Origin: Lunularia cruciata
Lineage: Eukaryota; Streptophyta; Marchantiopsida; Lunulariales; Lunulariaceae
DNA: 64,000 nt
Direction of reading: 5' to 3'
NCBI GenBank assembly: GCA_948567375.1
Contig: OX419756.1
Coordinates: 49,366,333-49,430,332 of the forward strand
The position numbers were made by a program, and so were the translations under genes. The notes beneath the pieces were generated by a model. It was given only the letters and a program-made list of their open reading frames with translations. It was not told the DNA's origin and did not search any database. Positions 1-12,791 of this stretch are shown here, one piece after another (within the stretch, counting starts at the first letter, position 1; the number at the start of each line of letters is the position of its first letter).

Positions 1-3000
1 AGAGGAGTGGGTTAGGATTTTGGGGATGATCTTCCACAAGAGAAAAGTGAGGAAGCACACGATGACACCAAAAGTGAGCAAGCAGAGTGCGGTGGGAAGG
101 CTTGCAATTCATAGATTAGAAGTAATAGCACGGATTGAAGTCTTGACGAGACTTCGTATCACCTTCTTGGCTTGGAATTGGAACTTTAGTTTTCTAGGTT
201 TCATGGTAGAAATTGTAGCAAGCAATTGTAAAGATGGGCTGAAACATCATGGGAAGAGAGGGAATCCTACTTGATGGACAGAGGCGGATTGGAGAGTAGT
301 GTTGGGAAGGGAAGCCGGAGAGGTAGGAGGTACCACCTTCTATTGGAAGTGTGATGCTTCAAAAGAGACTGCTGAAGTAAGGAAGTCATTCAATCAACCC
401 TGCACTAAGAATAGGTATAAGGTGGATAGTTATAGAGACCTTGAGCAGAGAGGAATAGTAAGCGTGATGATGGCCATGTTCAAACTAGAGTGAACCACCT
501 ATGTTACTATGTAACAGGCAGTGTTCTTTCACCAAATGTTTACGGGAGAGGCAGTAGATTGGGCAAAATGCCTGCATCAGAGAGTGGGGCAAATGGTTTC
601 AGGATGGAGAACGGATATGCCACCACATTATTTTGTGCCATTTGCAACGCACTTTTATTTTGGGTTGAACTTGCTGACTTCAAAAGAGCGAAGTCAAATG
701 CGGTCGCACTTTCATCCAGATTTACGCAAGGAAGCCGATGCAGATGAGCGATACTATAGGGAGAGAGTGCGAGAGGGGGATAGGTAGTACAAAGAGAGTG
801 GGAGAGAAAAGATCATAGCAATTGAGCTTCCAAGGGTGAAAAAGAGGGCCAAGCCTGAAAGTCGTGTTGCGACAGTACAACCTCAAAAAGTTCCAAAGCT
901 TAACCCAATGGCGGTGATAGTGAAGACAAAGAAAGTCATGCAAGAAGAAGAAGAAGAATCAAAATGAGAAACCGGATCAAAGGAAGGAGTGTCAGGCAAA
1001 GAAGAGGAGTTCATGTTACAAAGCAAAGAATTGAGTAGTGACACCAAAGGCAAAGTGGAGGTTCAACAAGTGCGATAGCCGATGAAAGAGGTCGGAAAGC
1101 CAAGTCCCAAAGTTTCCATGATGGAACAGGGCAGTGAGAAGAAGAAGGGAGAGGAAGGCAAGGCACAACCCCAAGCTGCCAAGAGTAAGAATGCTCTGAG
1201 TGTATTTGCAGTGGGGCCCTGTAACCTTACTCAAAAAGAGTGAGAAAGTTCTGAAGAGGAAACTTTGAAGGTGCAAAGATCTCGACTTTGGGGTAAGGTA
1301 CCAAATGTAGAAGAGTTGGAACCCAAAGTCCGAGCTGATGACGCAAGGTGCAAAGGAGTGGACTATTTGTCTAGGGTCATATGCACGTTGTTGATGATGT
1401 TGCAGCAAAAGAAGATGAAGATAATAAGTGCCAAACTTGACGTACCAGATGAATAAGCAGTGGTAAAGACCTGGAGTGCCCAAACCTTGTTACAAAGTAA
1501 GTTGACAAGAGTGGAGATGGAGGTCAAAGAACTTCGGGTTGAGGAGGTTCTTTGGAGTAAGCACTTTGAGGTGACAAGGGAAGAGTTAGTAAAAAATCAT
1601 GAGGAAGTGAAGGAGATGACTTCGATGACTGCAGGATTGAAAGGAGAACTTGCGGAGGTGCGTGTCGAGTTGATACACTCCAAGGCAATTGCTGCATTGA
1701 TGGAGCAAGAGTTGAAGAGCCTTAAGAATAGAGCAGCGGAGAAAGATCAGGCCTGGCAATGAGAGTTGACGGAGCATAGTAGAGAAGAAGATTGGTTGAG
1801 AAGGTTGATGCAAGTAGTAGAGGAACAACTCTCTGTGCATCAGAGGGAGAAGGAAGCATTAAAAGCTGAATTTGAAGATGAGCTTCAGATGTATCATAGT
1901 GAATTGGAAGAAGAGAGGAAGAAGGAGAAGCTTATGGTGCTAGAAGAAACTAGTGAAGTAGAAGGTGTCATCAATGAAATTAAGGCCATGCTGAGTACGG
2001 AAGTGGAATGTAAACTCAAAGAGGTGAGGTTGCATGAGCTAAAGTTGCTAGTGCAAGAGATGCACAAGAGGAAAGCAAAGGATATAAAATTAAATAATCT
2101 CTCAATCTAGCTGCAAGATCGTGTAGATAGGAAGATGTTAAAGGTGGGGGACAATGTGTGTCTCAAGCTAGACCTTATTACGATGGAGTTAGCTAAACTT
2201 CATAGTGAGGTAAAAGAAGTACAAAGACCCAAAGTAAGAGAAGTAGGAGTGCAGGTGTCTTTGGATTTGACATTTGACACTTTAGAGAAGAGTGGGTGAG
2301 AAGATAAAGTAGTCGAAAGGTTACCCATGACCTCAATTGTAGATCAGAGTGAAGACTAGTAGAATTGATAGAAGAGTTAGGAGTTATGAAACCCAAGGAT
2401 AGAGTAGTAAGGAGTGAAGTTACTTCGGGTTTGGGTTTGAAAGCCAATGACAAAGTAGACATTGGATTAGATTAGTAACGATTTCAAGATTTGAAGAGGC
2501 AAATATGAAGAGGTGCATTGTTGTTTTGGATCTGTAGGTTAAAAGAGTTGTTGTAGAGCGGTATAGTTGTTAGAACTATTGTTTGCTTCACTATTTAAGA
2601 GTGACATTCACAATATTATGTTGTTCAGTGCTCATTATTTTTGAGAAAAGATAAAGCAAAGTGTTGTGAAGCAATGCTTGTTGCTTGAGCTTGATTCCAA
2701 GTATCAACTTTGTGTTGTGTTTGTGAGTGTGTGAACAAATTCAAAGTGCAAGTCAGTGTGCTTGTTGGATGTTGGATTTTGCAGCCTTGATCTTCATTCT
2801 GTGTGTTTGATCTTGAGTGAAGTGCAATCGGAGCAATGCCTTGACAGATCTGAGAGGAATTGTAGTGTTGGTAGTATTCTGCATTTGTGAGTGCAGCGCA
2901 ATGTTGATGTGAAGCAATTTTGATTGGGGAAGTTATGCCTTCAATGGAGGGGTAGAACACAATTTTGAGGCAAAGTCATTTTGTAGTGAAGTGCCGTTTT

Positions 3001-3266
3001 TGGGAGAGCCTAAATCCTCACAATCAAGATTGTTTTGAAAGAATTGATGATGTTGTGATTAAGAAGTGTGAATTTGTGACAAGACTACAAATCAGTGCTT
3101 GTTACTCTCTTCTGGGTGTGGTTTCTACCTGAGAGATTAAAGATGCAACCAAGAAGAACAAAAATTGTTACTTTGCTTTGTATTTGACCAATTCTAACTT
3201 GTATCTCTAAGGGAATAAACTTTATTTACCCAATTACCACAAAATGATATTTGCTGGGTTGTCACA
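1..3266 (+). mobile_element. Family X element, copy 1 (5' end outside window)
   Basis: This is the right part of a family X unit. It ends with the conserved terminal block (about 3198-3266, closing GGGTTGTCACA) that is shared by six X ends in the window. The first 2.4 kb is a decayed protein-coding region of the X type. A conserved globular part contains a WNWN signature, then comes an acidic stretch, then a long Glu/Lys/Leu-rich coiled coil. About 790 bp of non-coding 3' sequence follows, with a TATA-like CTATTTAAG at 2591-2599. The element sits in the RNase H region of G1, because recognisable G1 coding sequence starts at 3267. It belongs to the second X subfamily, with X1 and X4. It is a broken fossil with several interruptions. 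Its 5' end and left target duplication lie outside the window. Confidence 0.8.
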
Positions 3267-6200
3267 TAGTCCTTCTTTGCTAAAACCATCTGCTTACTAG
3301 CATAAGCTATTGGATGATCATGCCCATCTTGGTCTAATTGACTAAGAGTGCATCTTATAGCTACATTAGAAACATCAGTGTAGAGGATGAAAGGCTTACT
3401 CCAATCAGGTTTAGCAAGAATTGGAGCTACAACAAGGGATTGCTTGAGCTCCTCAAAAGCTTTGAGAGCCTCCTTGTCCTCCAAAGTCACCATGTAATCT
3501 ACACCTTTCTCATGTAGATGGTTAATGCATAAGCCTTGTTGGAAAATGAGAAGATGAACCTCCTATAGTACCCAACCATCCCCAAGAATTGGCATAACTT
3601 TGTCAAGCTTGAAAGGAATGGAAGGTCTGAGATTTTCCTCACCTTTTCAGGATCAACTGCTATTCCATCCTTGTAGATTATGTGCCCCAAAAGTAGACCT
3701 TCTTCACATCCAAAAATGCACTTCTCTGGGTTAAGTGATGCATTTGCCTAATCCAAGTGTTGCAAGACCTTGATTAGTTGCTCAAAGTGCTCTTCCTTGC
3801 TCCCATAGACACAAAATTCATCAATGAAGTCTCTCACAAATTTCCCAATGAAAGGTTCAAATACCTTGTTCATGAACCATTGGGATGTGGTTGGAGCATT
3901 GCGAAGCCCAAAAGGCATGACCTTGAAACCGTAAGTTCCCCAAGGTGTGGTGAACGTGGTGAGTTGTTGATGCTCTGGTGCAATCTTGATTTGGTTATAT
4001 CCACTATAACCATCTTCAAAATTATACCTCTCATGACCTGCAACCTCCTCCAAGATCTCATCAATGAATGGCAATGGGTAGTAGTCCTTCTTGGTAACAG
4101 CATTGAGCTTCTTGTAATCCACACATACTCAAAGCTTGCCATTCTTTTTCTTCACAATCACAATTGGAGACACCCATTCTGAATTCTCCAACTCAAAGAT
4201 AAATCCAACCTCCTTGAGCTTATCAATCTCCTTCTTCACAACCAAAGATATTGGTGGGCTAATGCGATGTTGCTTTTGGCGGATTGGTCTTGCATGTGAC
4301 TCCTCCTCTATCTTGTGCTCCTCCAAGGTGACTTCCTTCAAATCCTTGTAACTAAAAGCAAACACATGGATGAACTTACAGAAAATCTCCTCAAATCTCA
4401 CCTTCTCCTCCTTGGTAACATTTGGGCCATACTTGAGGGTAGCTAACCTTCTCTCTATCTCCTCAAGTGTCAATGGTGATTTATCTGGGTCCTTCAAAAC
4501 CTCTGGCTTAGGTGCAAAATCCATAGCACACAAGGGATACACATATAAATCTGATTCAAATTCATCCTCCTCCGTGGAAGTCTCCTCTTCCATGCTTGTG
4601 TCCACACTTGAAGCTCCTTCTTGAGAATCTGATTCTCAATAATCAGAAGATGGTGTATCTGAATGTGAAGTGTTGGTGGTGTTAGTCATAGGAATTGTGA
4701 CTCTATGGTTTGATGGCCCAATCCTCAAGTACCCTTTGTGCCATTGATCAGTTGTGCGTGCTGCTCTCAACCATGGCCTCCTAAGAAGTAAGTCATAGCT
4801 TGAATCCTTCAAGACTTAGAAAGTCATGAGATTTTGAACTCCCATAACTGAAACTACCGCTTTATCCATCACCCCTACTGGTCAAACTTGTTGCTTGTTT
4901 GCCATGCTCATCACAAATGTTGAAGGTCTTGAGGGTATCATACCCAACCTCTTCATCAACATTTTTGACATGGCATTCACTGTTGATCCTCCATCAACCA
5001 ATGCATCCTTGCTGTTGTGACCATTCACTCTCACACCAATTTTGGAGGCATATTCACAAGCCTCCCATGGTGTTGGCTTGGCATCCACCACCCTTATTGA
5101 TACTGGAGGTTTTGCCTTCTTCTCTCTTGTGCTCCTTGTAGAACTCAAACCACCTCTAAGCTCCTTTCTCAAGTTAGGGTTCAAAGCAATCAATTGGCCC
5201 ACTATGATGTTAGCCTTATGACTACCAACATCCTCCAAACACATTGTAGTTCCATTGTTGCTTTGAAATCAAGAAATCCTCCATCCCCAACTTCTTCCTT
5301 GGAGTCTTTGTTGTTGATGGCGTTGAGGTGCAAGTGCTCCTAATAGACATAGGAGTATCCTTGCTTGGAGTAAATCCTTGAGAAGAGTGAACATCCTCTG
5401 CAAAACAAGCTATCTTCTTCTCTTGTGCCAAAAGCTCCAAATTAAGACCCTTGGAGTTTGAGCACTCTCCCTTCTCAAACTTGCTCTCAACCACATCTAT
5501 AGATGCTTTCTCCTTCCATTTTTTTGGATTAAGAGCCACTTGGGTTTCACTATCTCCCTCTATTGGCTCCCTCATAATCCCTTCCTCCGTGGTAAGTGGA
5601 ATTTGGGCAATTCCTTTGGATATGGCCTCTTCCTCCACAACCAAAATAATTTCTATCATTGAAATTGTTGGCTGGTTGGCCTCCTCTATATGGATAGTTT
5701 CCATAACTCTTAGGCCCTCTCCCTACATTTTGATCCACCGTTTCTTCTCCCATAGTTGCACCACATCGATTTTGAGATCTGCAAGTTGTTCTATAATGGT
5801 TTGAAGTGGATCCTTTGGTGGAGGTGCAAGAATTGGAGCAACTATTACTTGTGGTGCAACCCTTGCTACCAAAGTATCAGAAGTTCTACCATACTTGTAG
5901 CCTTGAGGAGGATGCACAACCTCCTTCACCACCAAATCACTCTCATCTCCTTCCAAACTCTCCTCCATACAAATTGCAATCTTGATAGCTTTAACCTTGG
6001 AAGAAGGTTTCTCATACCTCACCTTGCTTCTAATTTGTGGTCTCAACCCTCTCACAAAATTCTTGGTGAGCATGGCTCCTATGCCAATCATAGTAGTCTC
6101 CACATCATCTCCACCCTCTTTCAACACTATGTGAAATCTGGACTCTAACTTGTCCACTCTTTCTACATAGACCCTCACTTTCTCTCCCACTCCTTGCTTG

Positions 6201-6488
6201 AGAAAGGTAACCTTCTCATCAATCTCTCATAACTCTCATCAGGAAGAAAGTATTTAATGACTACTGAGGTCAAAGTCTCCCAAGACTCTTCTTTCTATCT
6301 CTCCTTTCTCTCTTTTGGTATTCTGACTCATACCATGTAAGTGCTACATCCTCAAAGAAATCTGGTAATAATGAGGCCCACTCATTCTTCCTCCTCTCAT
6401 TGTTTCCTATGCAAGCTTTCTTGAAGTCTTTCACAAAGGCCTCCACATCTTCTCTATCCTTGCCAAAGAAAACCAGAATTTTCCCCAT
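3267..6488 (-). pseudogene. gag-pol: G1 gag-protease-RT region (fossil)
   Basis: Domains in order along the minus strand: gag from 6488, starting MGKILVFFGKD; a CCHC zinc knuckle near 5590-5660; a protease with the LVDGGSTVNAM active-site signature near 4950-5020; an acidic Glu/Asp/Ser linker near 4520-4620; RT from about 4290 to 3500; and the beginning of RNase H up to the X junction. The product would be the capsid and replication polyprotein of an LTR retrotransposon. The frame is interrupted several times, so this copy is a fossil. G4 at the right end of the window is a close relative that reads openly over the same region and allows each domain to be identified with confidence. Confidence 0.87.
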
Positions 6489-6714
6489 CTTAACCCCTCA
6501 CTATCTTTCTTTTCTCTAAATTTCTTTTCTTTTCTCTCACTCTATAACTAATAAAGTATGTACATGAATAATACCATTTGAGAGTAATCCACCCTAGGGA
6601 ACACAAAAGGTTCAGGTTACTCCAAGATTTCTATAGCAACATAAAATCTTAGAGTGCATATTAATCTAACTCTCATGGATAGTTTATCCATAAGTTGAAA
6701 GATTATCTTCATCA

Positions 6715-7188
6715 CTAATCTTGAGAACTAGCTAGTGAAAGTGGTAGTATTTCTATAGCTGTACTAAGACTCTCTCCAAGATCCTTCACCAAAGTCTCCA
6801 AAAGTGCTTTTACTCCACTATACTCATGTCCTTTTGGAAGTCCTTCTACTCCACAAACCTCACACAACTTCTTGGTCTTAGATCTTCTCCCTCCCAATCT
6901 TGGTGAAGAAGGTTTAACATGCAAACCCAAGTCAAGTAAGCTTCTCCTTTCCCTCAATCTCTTGCTCTTAAAGGTCAATGGACGTGAACTTGCCTTATGT
7001 CCCCTCTCTCCACATAGAAAGCATTTAGACTCACTCTTTCCTCCAAGTGGCGTAGGTTTTTGGATCCTCTCGACACTCTCTTCAAATTCTATTGTAAACT
7101 CTCTTTTCCTCAAATCCACCCCTAAAATCACCTCAAACCCTTTTGGAACCTTGTATAGTCTCAATTTCCACTCTTGATGACCGTCCAT
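6715..7188 (-). CDS. G1 ORF1: zinc-knuckle protein upstream of gag
   Basis: This open frame of 157 codons lies between the leader and gag of G1. It starts MDGHQEWKL. It has a Cys/His cluster in the middle (CFLCGERGHKASS, part of a CX2CX4HX4C knuckle in the G4 copy) and a second cluster, CEVCGVEGLPKGHE, near the C terminus. Extra ORFs upstream of gag are a known trait of Ogre/Tat-lineage elements, but I do not recognise this protein. The knuckle suggests nucleic-acid binding, which is inference. The same frame recurs in G4 (60675-61142) and as relics in G2 and G3. In this copy it reads from start to stop. Confidence 0.6.
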   Translation of the reverse strand: MDGHQEWKLRLYKVPKGFEVILGVDLRKREFTIEFEESVERIQKPTPLGGKSESKCFLCGERGHKASSRPLTFKSKRLRERRSLLDLGLHVKPSSPRLGGRRSKTKKLCEVCGVEGLPKGHEYSGVKALLETLVKDLGESLSTAIEILPLSLASSQD

Positions 7189-7831
7189 GTTTCCAAGATG
7201 AATCTAAACACTCAAACATGCTTTTTTTTGCTCTCAAACTCCTCATGCATGAGATCTCAACTCTACACAATTGACCCTTCCTCACAATTTCACTTGAATC
7301 TCTCAACTACTATGTGACAGTCCTTTGAATTTTTTCACACGTAATTACAACTTCAGGGAGTCCCTCGCAAAATTTCAGATCTTTTCAGTAAGCCATTTGG
7401 CCTAGACACCTTTCTATTCAGAATATATATTTCAGATTTGGTCTGAAAACCATCCCCCTCACTTCAAAAACTCATAACTCCCTCCGCAAGACTGATCTCT
7501 CTCTTATTTTTGTGGCAGCATGTAGGATACAATGCACTGATTTTTCTGAGATAATCTCAGGAAAATTCAATGAAAATTGAGAAATGGGAGAGTCTGTACA
7601 ATTTTCCAAAGAGCATGCAGTTGTGGGAGCAGTTTACCCTATCAACTTTCAAAAATTCTAGCCATGTGCGCATAGTAGCTCTCACAATAATTTCAAGTGT
7701 TATAACTGAAGAATAACCCAAGCTATTATGTGTAGAAATTTCAAGTCTAGATCTGAAACTTGAGATTTTACCCAAAATCACCTTAATCCCCAAAATCTAC
7801 AATCCACCTCACACAATCTCTCCAATTCCTC

Positions 7832-8002
7832 TCATGTATACAAGAAGTACAAAATCACTTCAAAGACATCATTATGAAAAATAGGGTAAACAAACAGATC
7901 TTGATTTTCTAACATAAGTTCAGCCCTCTCCCCTCCTAATGTTCTCTCCAAGTGAGCTCTCATAGCCTCCTTCTGTCTAATGTAGAATTGAATGCGGAAC
8001 AT
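7832..8002 (-). CDS. G1 short leader frame (56 codons)
   Basis: A small frame starting MFRIQFYIRQKEAMRAHLE begins about 20 bases after the primer site. The same frame with a few amino-acid differences is present at 57012-57182 (G3) and 59856-60026 (G4), at the same distance from the primer site. Preservation of length and reading in three copies suggests a real short peptide or an upstream regulatory frame. Its function is unknown, and chance conservation of a leader in young copies is possible. Confidence 0.45.
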   Translation of the reverse strand: MFRIQFYIRQKEAMRAHLERTLGGERAELMLENQDLFVYPIFHNDVFEVILYFLYT

Positions 8003-8019
8003 TATCTTACCTTCTAGAG

Positions 8020-8042
8020 AGGTCTTGGCAATGGAACAAAAA
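8020..8042 (-). other. G1 primer-binding region (tRNA-Asp-like)
   Basis: On the minus strand, directly inside the LTR end, lies a run of T followed by a degenerate form of TGGCGCCGTTGCCGGGGA, the usual complement of the tRNA-Asp 3' end in Athila/Tat elements. The better preserved version in G4 (59819-59836) supports the reading. Confidence 0.6.
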
Positions 8043-8733
8043 TGTGAGCCGGCCCATCTCTCACTCAAGATGAACCTTTGATGGCTATTATGGTAGCGCA
8101 TCATGGACTAAAATGGCAAGGAACCCCAACTCCATCATACTCATCCAAGGCTAACACTCCAAGACTCAAGACATTGCTCACTAGAGAACTCAATGAGAGA
8201 GAGATAGTTGCAAATGAAAGGATGATGAGTTCCTCCTCACCCCTTGTTTATATACTTGTAAAATAGTTATGCACCAAAGTTACTAATTATTGGAGTAACT
8301 GAAGTTATTAGGCTAAAAGTCAAGTAAAGTCAAAAAGTAGAAAGGAATATCAATTCACATGGGCATATTCCACTAGCATGTGATCTTATCTTGACCCAAC
8401 ACTAAGTCAAGGATTCCTTCATATGGGCTATCCTTGGACTATAGAAGAATCCAAAACAAAAAGGCTTGCGGGTCCAAGAGTTCTCAACTCTTTCCTTATG
8501 AGGCCAAACACCTAGGAATATACCAAGTCAACACACTAGAATCCAAAATAGTAGTGCTCATCTTCTCCACTTTGTCTAAAGTAAGGTCCCCTCTATCTTA
8601 GATATGACTAACTCTAGCTAATCATGACTAATGTAGAACCATCATTTATCTCTATATAAATAATATCTCTCAAGTACTTGTAATACCAAGAAAAATATCA
8701 CAATACCACACACATGCACAAATGGGTGTTACA
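8043..8733 (-). repeat. G1 5' LTR
   Basis: This 691-bp LTR starts TGTAACACCC (right edge) and ends GGCTCACA (left edge) on the minus strand. It contains a TATATAAAC-type promoter motif near 8251. Four more G LTRs lie in the window, at 19028-19714, 48486-49177, 50629-51319 and 59123-59814, all 687-692 bp long. Confidence 0.9.
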
Positions 8734-8894
8734 TTACTCCATTGGAACCTCTTGGGTGACTGAGATTGTCATGAGCTCCTCATTCAAGAAAGAATCATCC
8801 ACTGGCTCATCTCCATCATGATCATAGGCTCTAGATAACAAATCAACATTTGCATGTTTCTTTCTTGGCCTATCCTCAATGGTGTAGTCATACT

Positions 8895-10184
8895 CAAACA
8901 AGAATATCATCTACCTTGCTAATCTCCCTTCAAAATTAGGCTTGTTGAAGATGTACTTCAAGGCCTTGTGATCCATGACAATGGTAGCTTTCCCTCTGAT
9001 CAAGTAGTGTCTAAACTTCTTGAGACCAAAGATCACTGCCAACCCTTCTCTCTCTATGACAGAGTAGTTCTTCTCTGCTGAAACCATCTGTCTACTAGCA
9101 TAAGCTATTAGATGATCATGCACATCTTGGTCTAATTGACTAAGAGTGCATCCTATAGCTACATTAGAAGCATCAGTGTAGAGGATGAAAGGCTTACTCA
9201 AATCAGGTTTAGCAAGAATTGGAGCTAGAACAAGGGATTGCTTGAGCTACTCAAAAGCTTTGAGAGCCTCCTTGTCTTCTAAAATCACCATGTAATCTAC
9301 ACCCTTCTTCATATAGATGGTCAATGCATAAGCCTTGTTGGAAAATGAGAAGATGAACCTCCTATAGTACCCAACTATCCCCAAGAATTGCATAACTTTG
9401 TCAAGCTTGAAAGGAATGGAAGGTCTGAGATTTTCCTCACCTTTTTAGGATCAACTGGTTTTCCATCCTTGTAGATTATGTGCCCCAAAAGTAGACCTTT
9501 TTCACATCCAAAAATACACTTCTCTGGGGTGAGTGATGCATTTGTCCCATCCAAGTGTTGCAATACCTTGATTAGGAGCTCAAAGTGCTCTTCCTTGCTC
9601 CTATAGACACAAAATTCATCAATGAAGTCTCTCACAAATTTCCCAATGAAAGGTTCAAATACCTTGTTCATGAACCATTAGAATGTGGCTGGAGCATTGC
9701 AAAGCCCAAAAGGTATGACCTTGAAAGCATAAGTTCCCCAAGGTGTGGTGAATGTGGTAAGTTGTTGATGTTGTGGTGCAATCTTGATTTGGTTATATCC
9801 ACTATAACCATCTCCAAAACTATACCTCTCATGACTTGCAACCTCCTCCAAGATCTCATCAATGAATGGCAATGGGTAGTAGTCCTTCTTGGTAATAGCA
9901 TTGAGCTTCTTGTAATCCACACATACTCAAAGCTTGCCATTTTCTTTCTTCACAATCACAATTGGAGACACCCATTCTGAATTCTCCACCTCAAAGATAA
10001 ATCCAACCTCCTTGAGCTTATCAATCTCCTTGTTCACAACCAAAGATATTGGTGGACTAATTCAATGTTGCTTTTGGCGGTTTGGTCTTGCATGTGACTC
10101 CACCTCTATCTTGTGCTCCTCCAAGGTGACTTCCTTCAAATCCTTGTAATTGAAAGCAAACACATGGATGAACTTGCAAAAAAT
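8895..10184 (-). pseudogene. pol: G2 RT and RNase H region (fossil)
   Basis: On the minus strand the RT stretch (about 9960-9300) shows VDYKKLN-type, YPLPFIDEILEEV and DGYSGYNQI motifs. It is followed by an RNase H stretch (about 9200-8911) with ILYTDASNVAIGCTL and YSVIEREGLAVIFGLKKFRHYL, the usual RNase H landmarks of Ty3/gypsy elements. The region is broken in several places. Downstream domains were separated by the G1 insertion and lie outside the window. Confidence 0.85.
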
Positions 10185-10570
10185 TGTGGTACCCACATTT
10201 TTGTTTTTTTTCTTATTTCTGAAGAAGAAGTGTACAAAAAAAGTTGAATTACACCGGTATGGCAAAAGAAGGCAAAGAAAAGTGTCCTTGGGGTGTAACC
10301 CAAGGTAAAGTGACTTTGTGTCAGAAGGCAAGGTACTCAAAATTGCCCTCTCAGCATGCAACCCGAAGTAAGGAGACTTCAGCTTGGGGGTGCTCAACTC
10401 AAGGCGAGGACAGTGTAACAACTTTCCTTTGGAGCAAGACATTCAAGAAGGAATTGTTCACAAAAATGGTGGGCATGCGCGTGAGGGGCAATTAATAGTG
10501 ATAGGAGCATGCAAGAGGTGTGATTTCTTAGTAGAAACTCAAAGTCAAGAAAGACGGAGGAGACAAGCCA

Positions 10571-10579
10571 CTATAAAAT
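10571..10579 (+). promoter_or_regulatory. TATA motif upstream of the XA gene
   Basis: CTATAAAAT lies about 385 bp from the left end of XA and shortly before the coding region. The same motif occurs at the equivalent place in X2 (near 27624, minus), X3 (24510-24518, minus) and X4 (47012-47020), which supports a real core promoter for the X gene. Confidence 0.55.
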
Positions 10580-12791
10580 TACGTTTAGAGACAAAGTGAT
10601 GACAAGCAATTTCCATTGTCATTAAGAAGTTGTCCTACAAGAGATCATGGGAAGGGAAGTGTGGTTGAAGATGCGCTGGTGTGTCAAGAGGAAGTTGAGA
10701 GAGTTAATCCAGGAATCAGTAGGAAGAATAGTCCCCAATCTAGAGTGGAAGAGAGAAAGATGGGAGGAGGGAAGAAGAACTCCAAATTTGCAGTGAGAAA
10801 TCATGCAATTTGGAGGTTAGATGTGATTGCAAGAATCAAAGTCCTGACCAAGCTTTGGATCACATTCTTGGCATGGAACTGGAATGTTAGTTTTCTTGGT
10901 TTCATGACTAAGATCATTGAGAGTAAGTGTCTTGATGGCCCTGAGGAAGAAGGGAAGAGAGGAAATCCGGCTCAATGGACAAAGTCGAATTGGAGATTAA
11001 TACTTGGAAGAGAAGCAGGCACAGAGCATGGCACCACATTCTTAGGGAAGGGAGAAGTAGCCAACGAATGGCTAGAGACAAAGCGATGACAAGAAATTTT
11101 CCATCGCTGTTAAGAAGTCGTCATGCAGGAGATCATGGGAAGGGAAGTATAGTCAAAGATGTGCTGGTGTATTGAGAGGAAGTTGAGAGAGTTAGTCCAA
11201 GAATCAGTAGGAAGAATAGCCCCCAACCCAGAGTGGAAGAGAGAAAGATGGGAGGTGGGAAGAAGAACTCTAAATTTGTAGTGAGAAATCATGTGATTCA
11301 GAGGCTAGATGTGATCACAAGAATTGAGGTCTTGAGCACGCTTTGGATCATATTCTTGGCATGGAATTGGAACGGTAGCTTTCTAGGCTTCATGACTGAG
11401 ATCATCAAGAGTAGATGTCTCGATGGCCCCAAGGGAGAAGGGAAGAGAGGAAATCCAACTCAATGGATAGAGTTAGATTGGAGATTAGTATTTGGAAGAG
11501 AGGTAGAGCATAAAGCCACGTTCTTGGGGAAGAGAGAAGTAGCTGAAGAAACCCAAGAAGTGAGAGATGCCTTCTCTTCAAAATGCACAAAGAATGGCTA
11601 CAAAGTAGAGAGCTATAAAGATCCTTTCAAGAGGGGAATTGTGAGTGCTCTAATGGCGATCTTGAAGCCGGAGAGAATGACCTATGTGATGAAGCACCAA
11701 GCGGTGTTCTTCCATAAGATGTTTGTAGGAGAGCCAGTTAATTGGGCAAAGTGTCTTCATCAAAGGACAAGATAAATGGTGTGGAATTTGCGAGACAAGT
11801 TGCCTCCAAATTACATTGTGCCATTTGCAGCCCACTTCTATCTGGGGCTGAACTTGCTCAATGCGGTAGAGAGACACAAGATGGTGTCCCATTTCCACCC
11901 CAACTTGAGAAGAGATGTTGATGCGGAGGAGCAGCAGTACATCTTGCAAATCAAGAGTAGCAACAAGTACTACAATCAGCCGGGGTAGAGTGTGCAGTTG
12001 AAGGTGAGCACTCCAAAGTCAAAGAAGAGGAGTTGACAAGGAGAAGAAGAAGAAGTAGAGAAGACAAGACCTTTGAAAGCTAGAAAGGTGAACCCGAGTA
12101 GAGAATTGGTGGTAATCATGTCGTTGAACAAAGAGTTGGAAGGGGAAGCTGAGAGCAAGTCCGAAGACTTGGAGAAGGAGGAAGAACCCAAGTTCATGCT
12201 TCAAAGTGGGGACACAAGTAGTGCCAGAGATGATGGAGTAGAGATGCAGTTGGTGCCCAAAGAGGAGGAAGCCAAGATGGAGATGGAGGAAAAAGATACT
12301 TCAAAACCTAAAGATGAAGTTCTAGAGCAAGAGGAAAAGAGAGTTACAATTCATAGGGGAGTCCATTCTAGATGTAAGGTGAAGTATGAAGTAGGGCCGA
12401 GTAAGGTAAGAGAAGTAAAGAGTGGAAGTTTGGAGAGCAAAGAATCCATTCCTATAAGGTGATTGCGGCTAAGAAGGTGAGTGTCAAATGAGGAAGAGGT
12501 GAAGAAGGAGATAGGTCTGCAAGTCAAGGTAACTCCAAGTGAAGGAGTAGATTATCTAAGGGAGATTGTGTGCCCGTTATTAGTAAAGTTAGAACACAAG
12601 AAGAAGGAGATTGAATTGAAGTTTCCAGAGGTGAAGATTGTATTGTAGGTGTTAGCTCGATTGGAAGAAGAGAAATCAGAATTAGAGAAGAGTATAATCC
12701 AAGGTGAGGAGGAAAGGGAAGTGCTACAAGTAGATACAATAGTGCAGAATCAAGTAATTAAGAACTTGAAGAGAGAAGTGTGGAGTAGAGA

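Larger units (their letters stand above)
3267..8733 (-). mobile_element. G1: Ty3/gypsy (Athila/Tat-type) element, 5' part
   Basis: Read on the minus strand from the right, the order is LTR (8043-8733), tRNA-Asp-like primer site, 56-codon frame, zinc-knuckle ORF1, gag, protease, RT and the start of RNase H. At 3266 copy 1 of family X interrupts it, and the rest (integrase and 3' LTR) lies beyond the window start. The right edge TGTAACACCC abuts G2 pol sequence at 8734, so G1 was inserted into G2. The RT block carries YPLPFIDEILEEV, DGYSGYNQI and MPFGL motifs, typical of the Athila/Tat side of Ty3/gypsy and unlike the chromovirus copies here. Its main frame is broken in several places, while ORF1 and the short leader frame still read through. 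Confidence 0.88.

Noticed and set aside
3778-4182. Long antisense frames over G1 and G2 RT (also 9585-9980)
   Set aside because: They lie opposite the conserved RT domain in both copies and merely mirror its codon pattern. No independent protein features.
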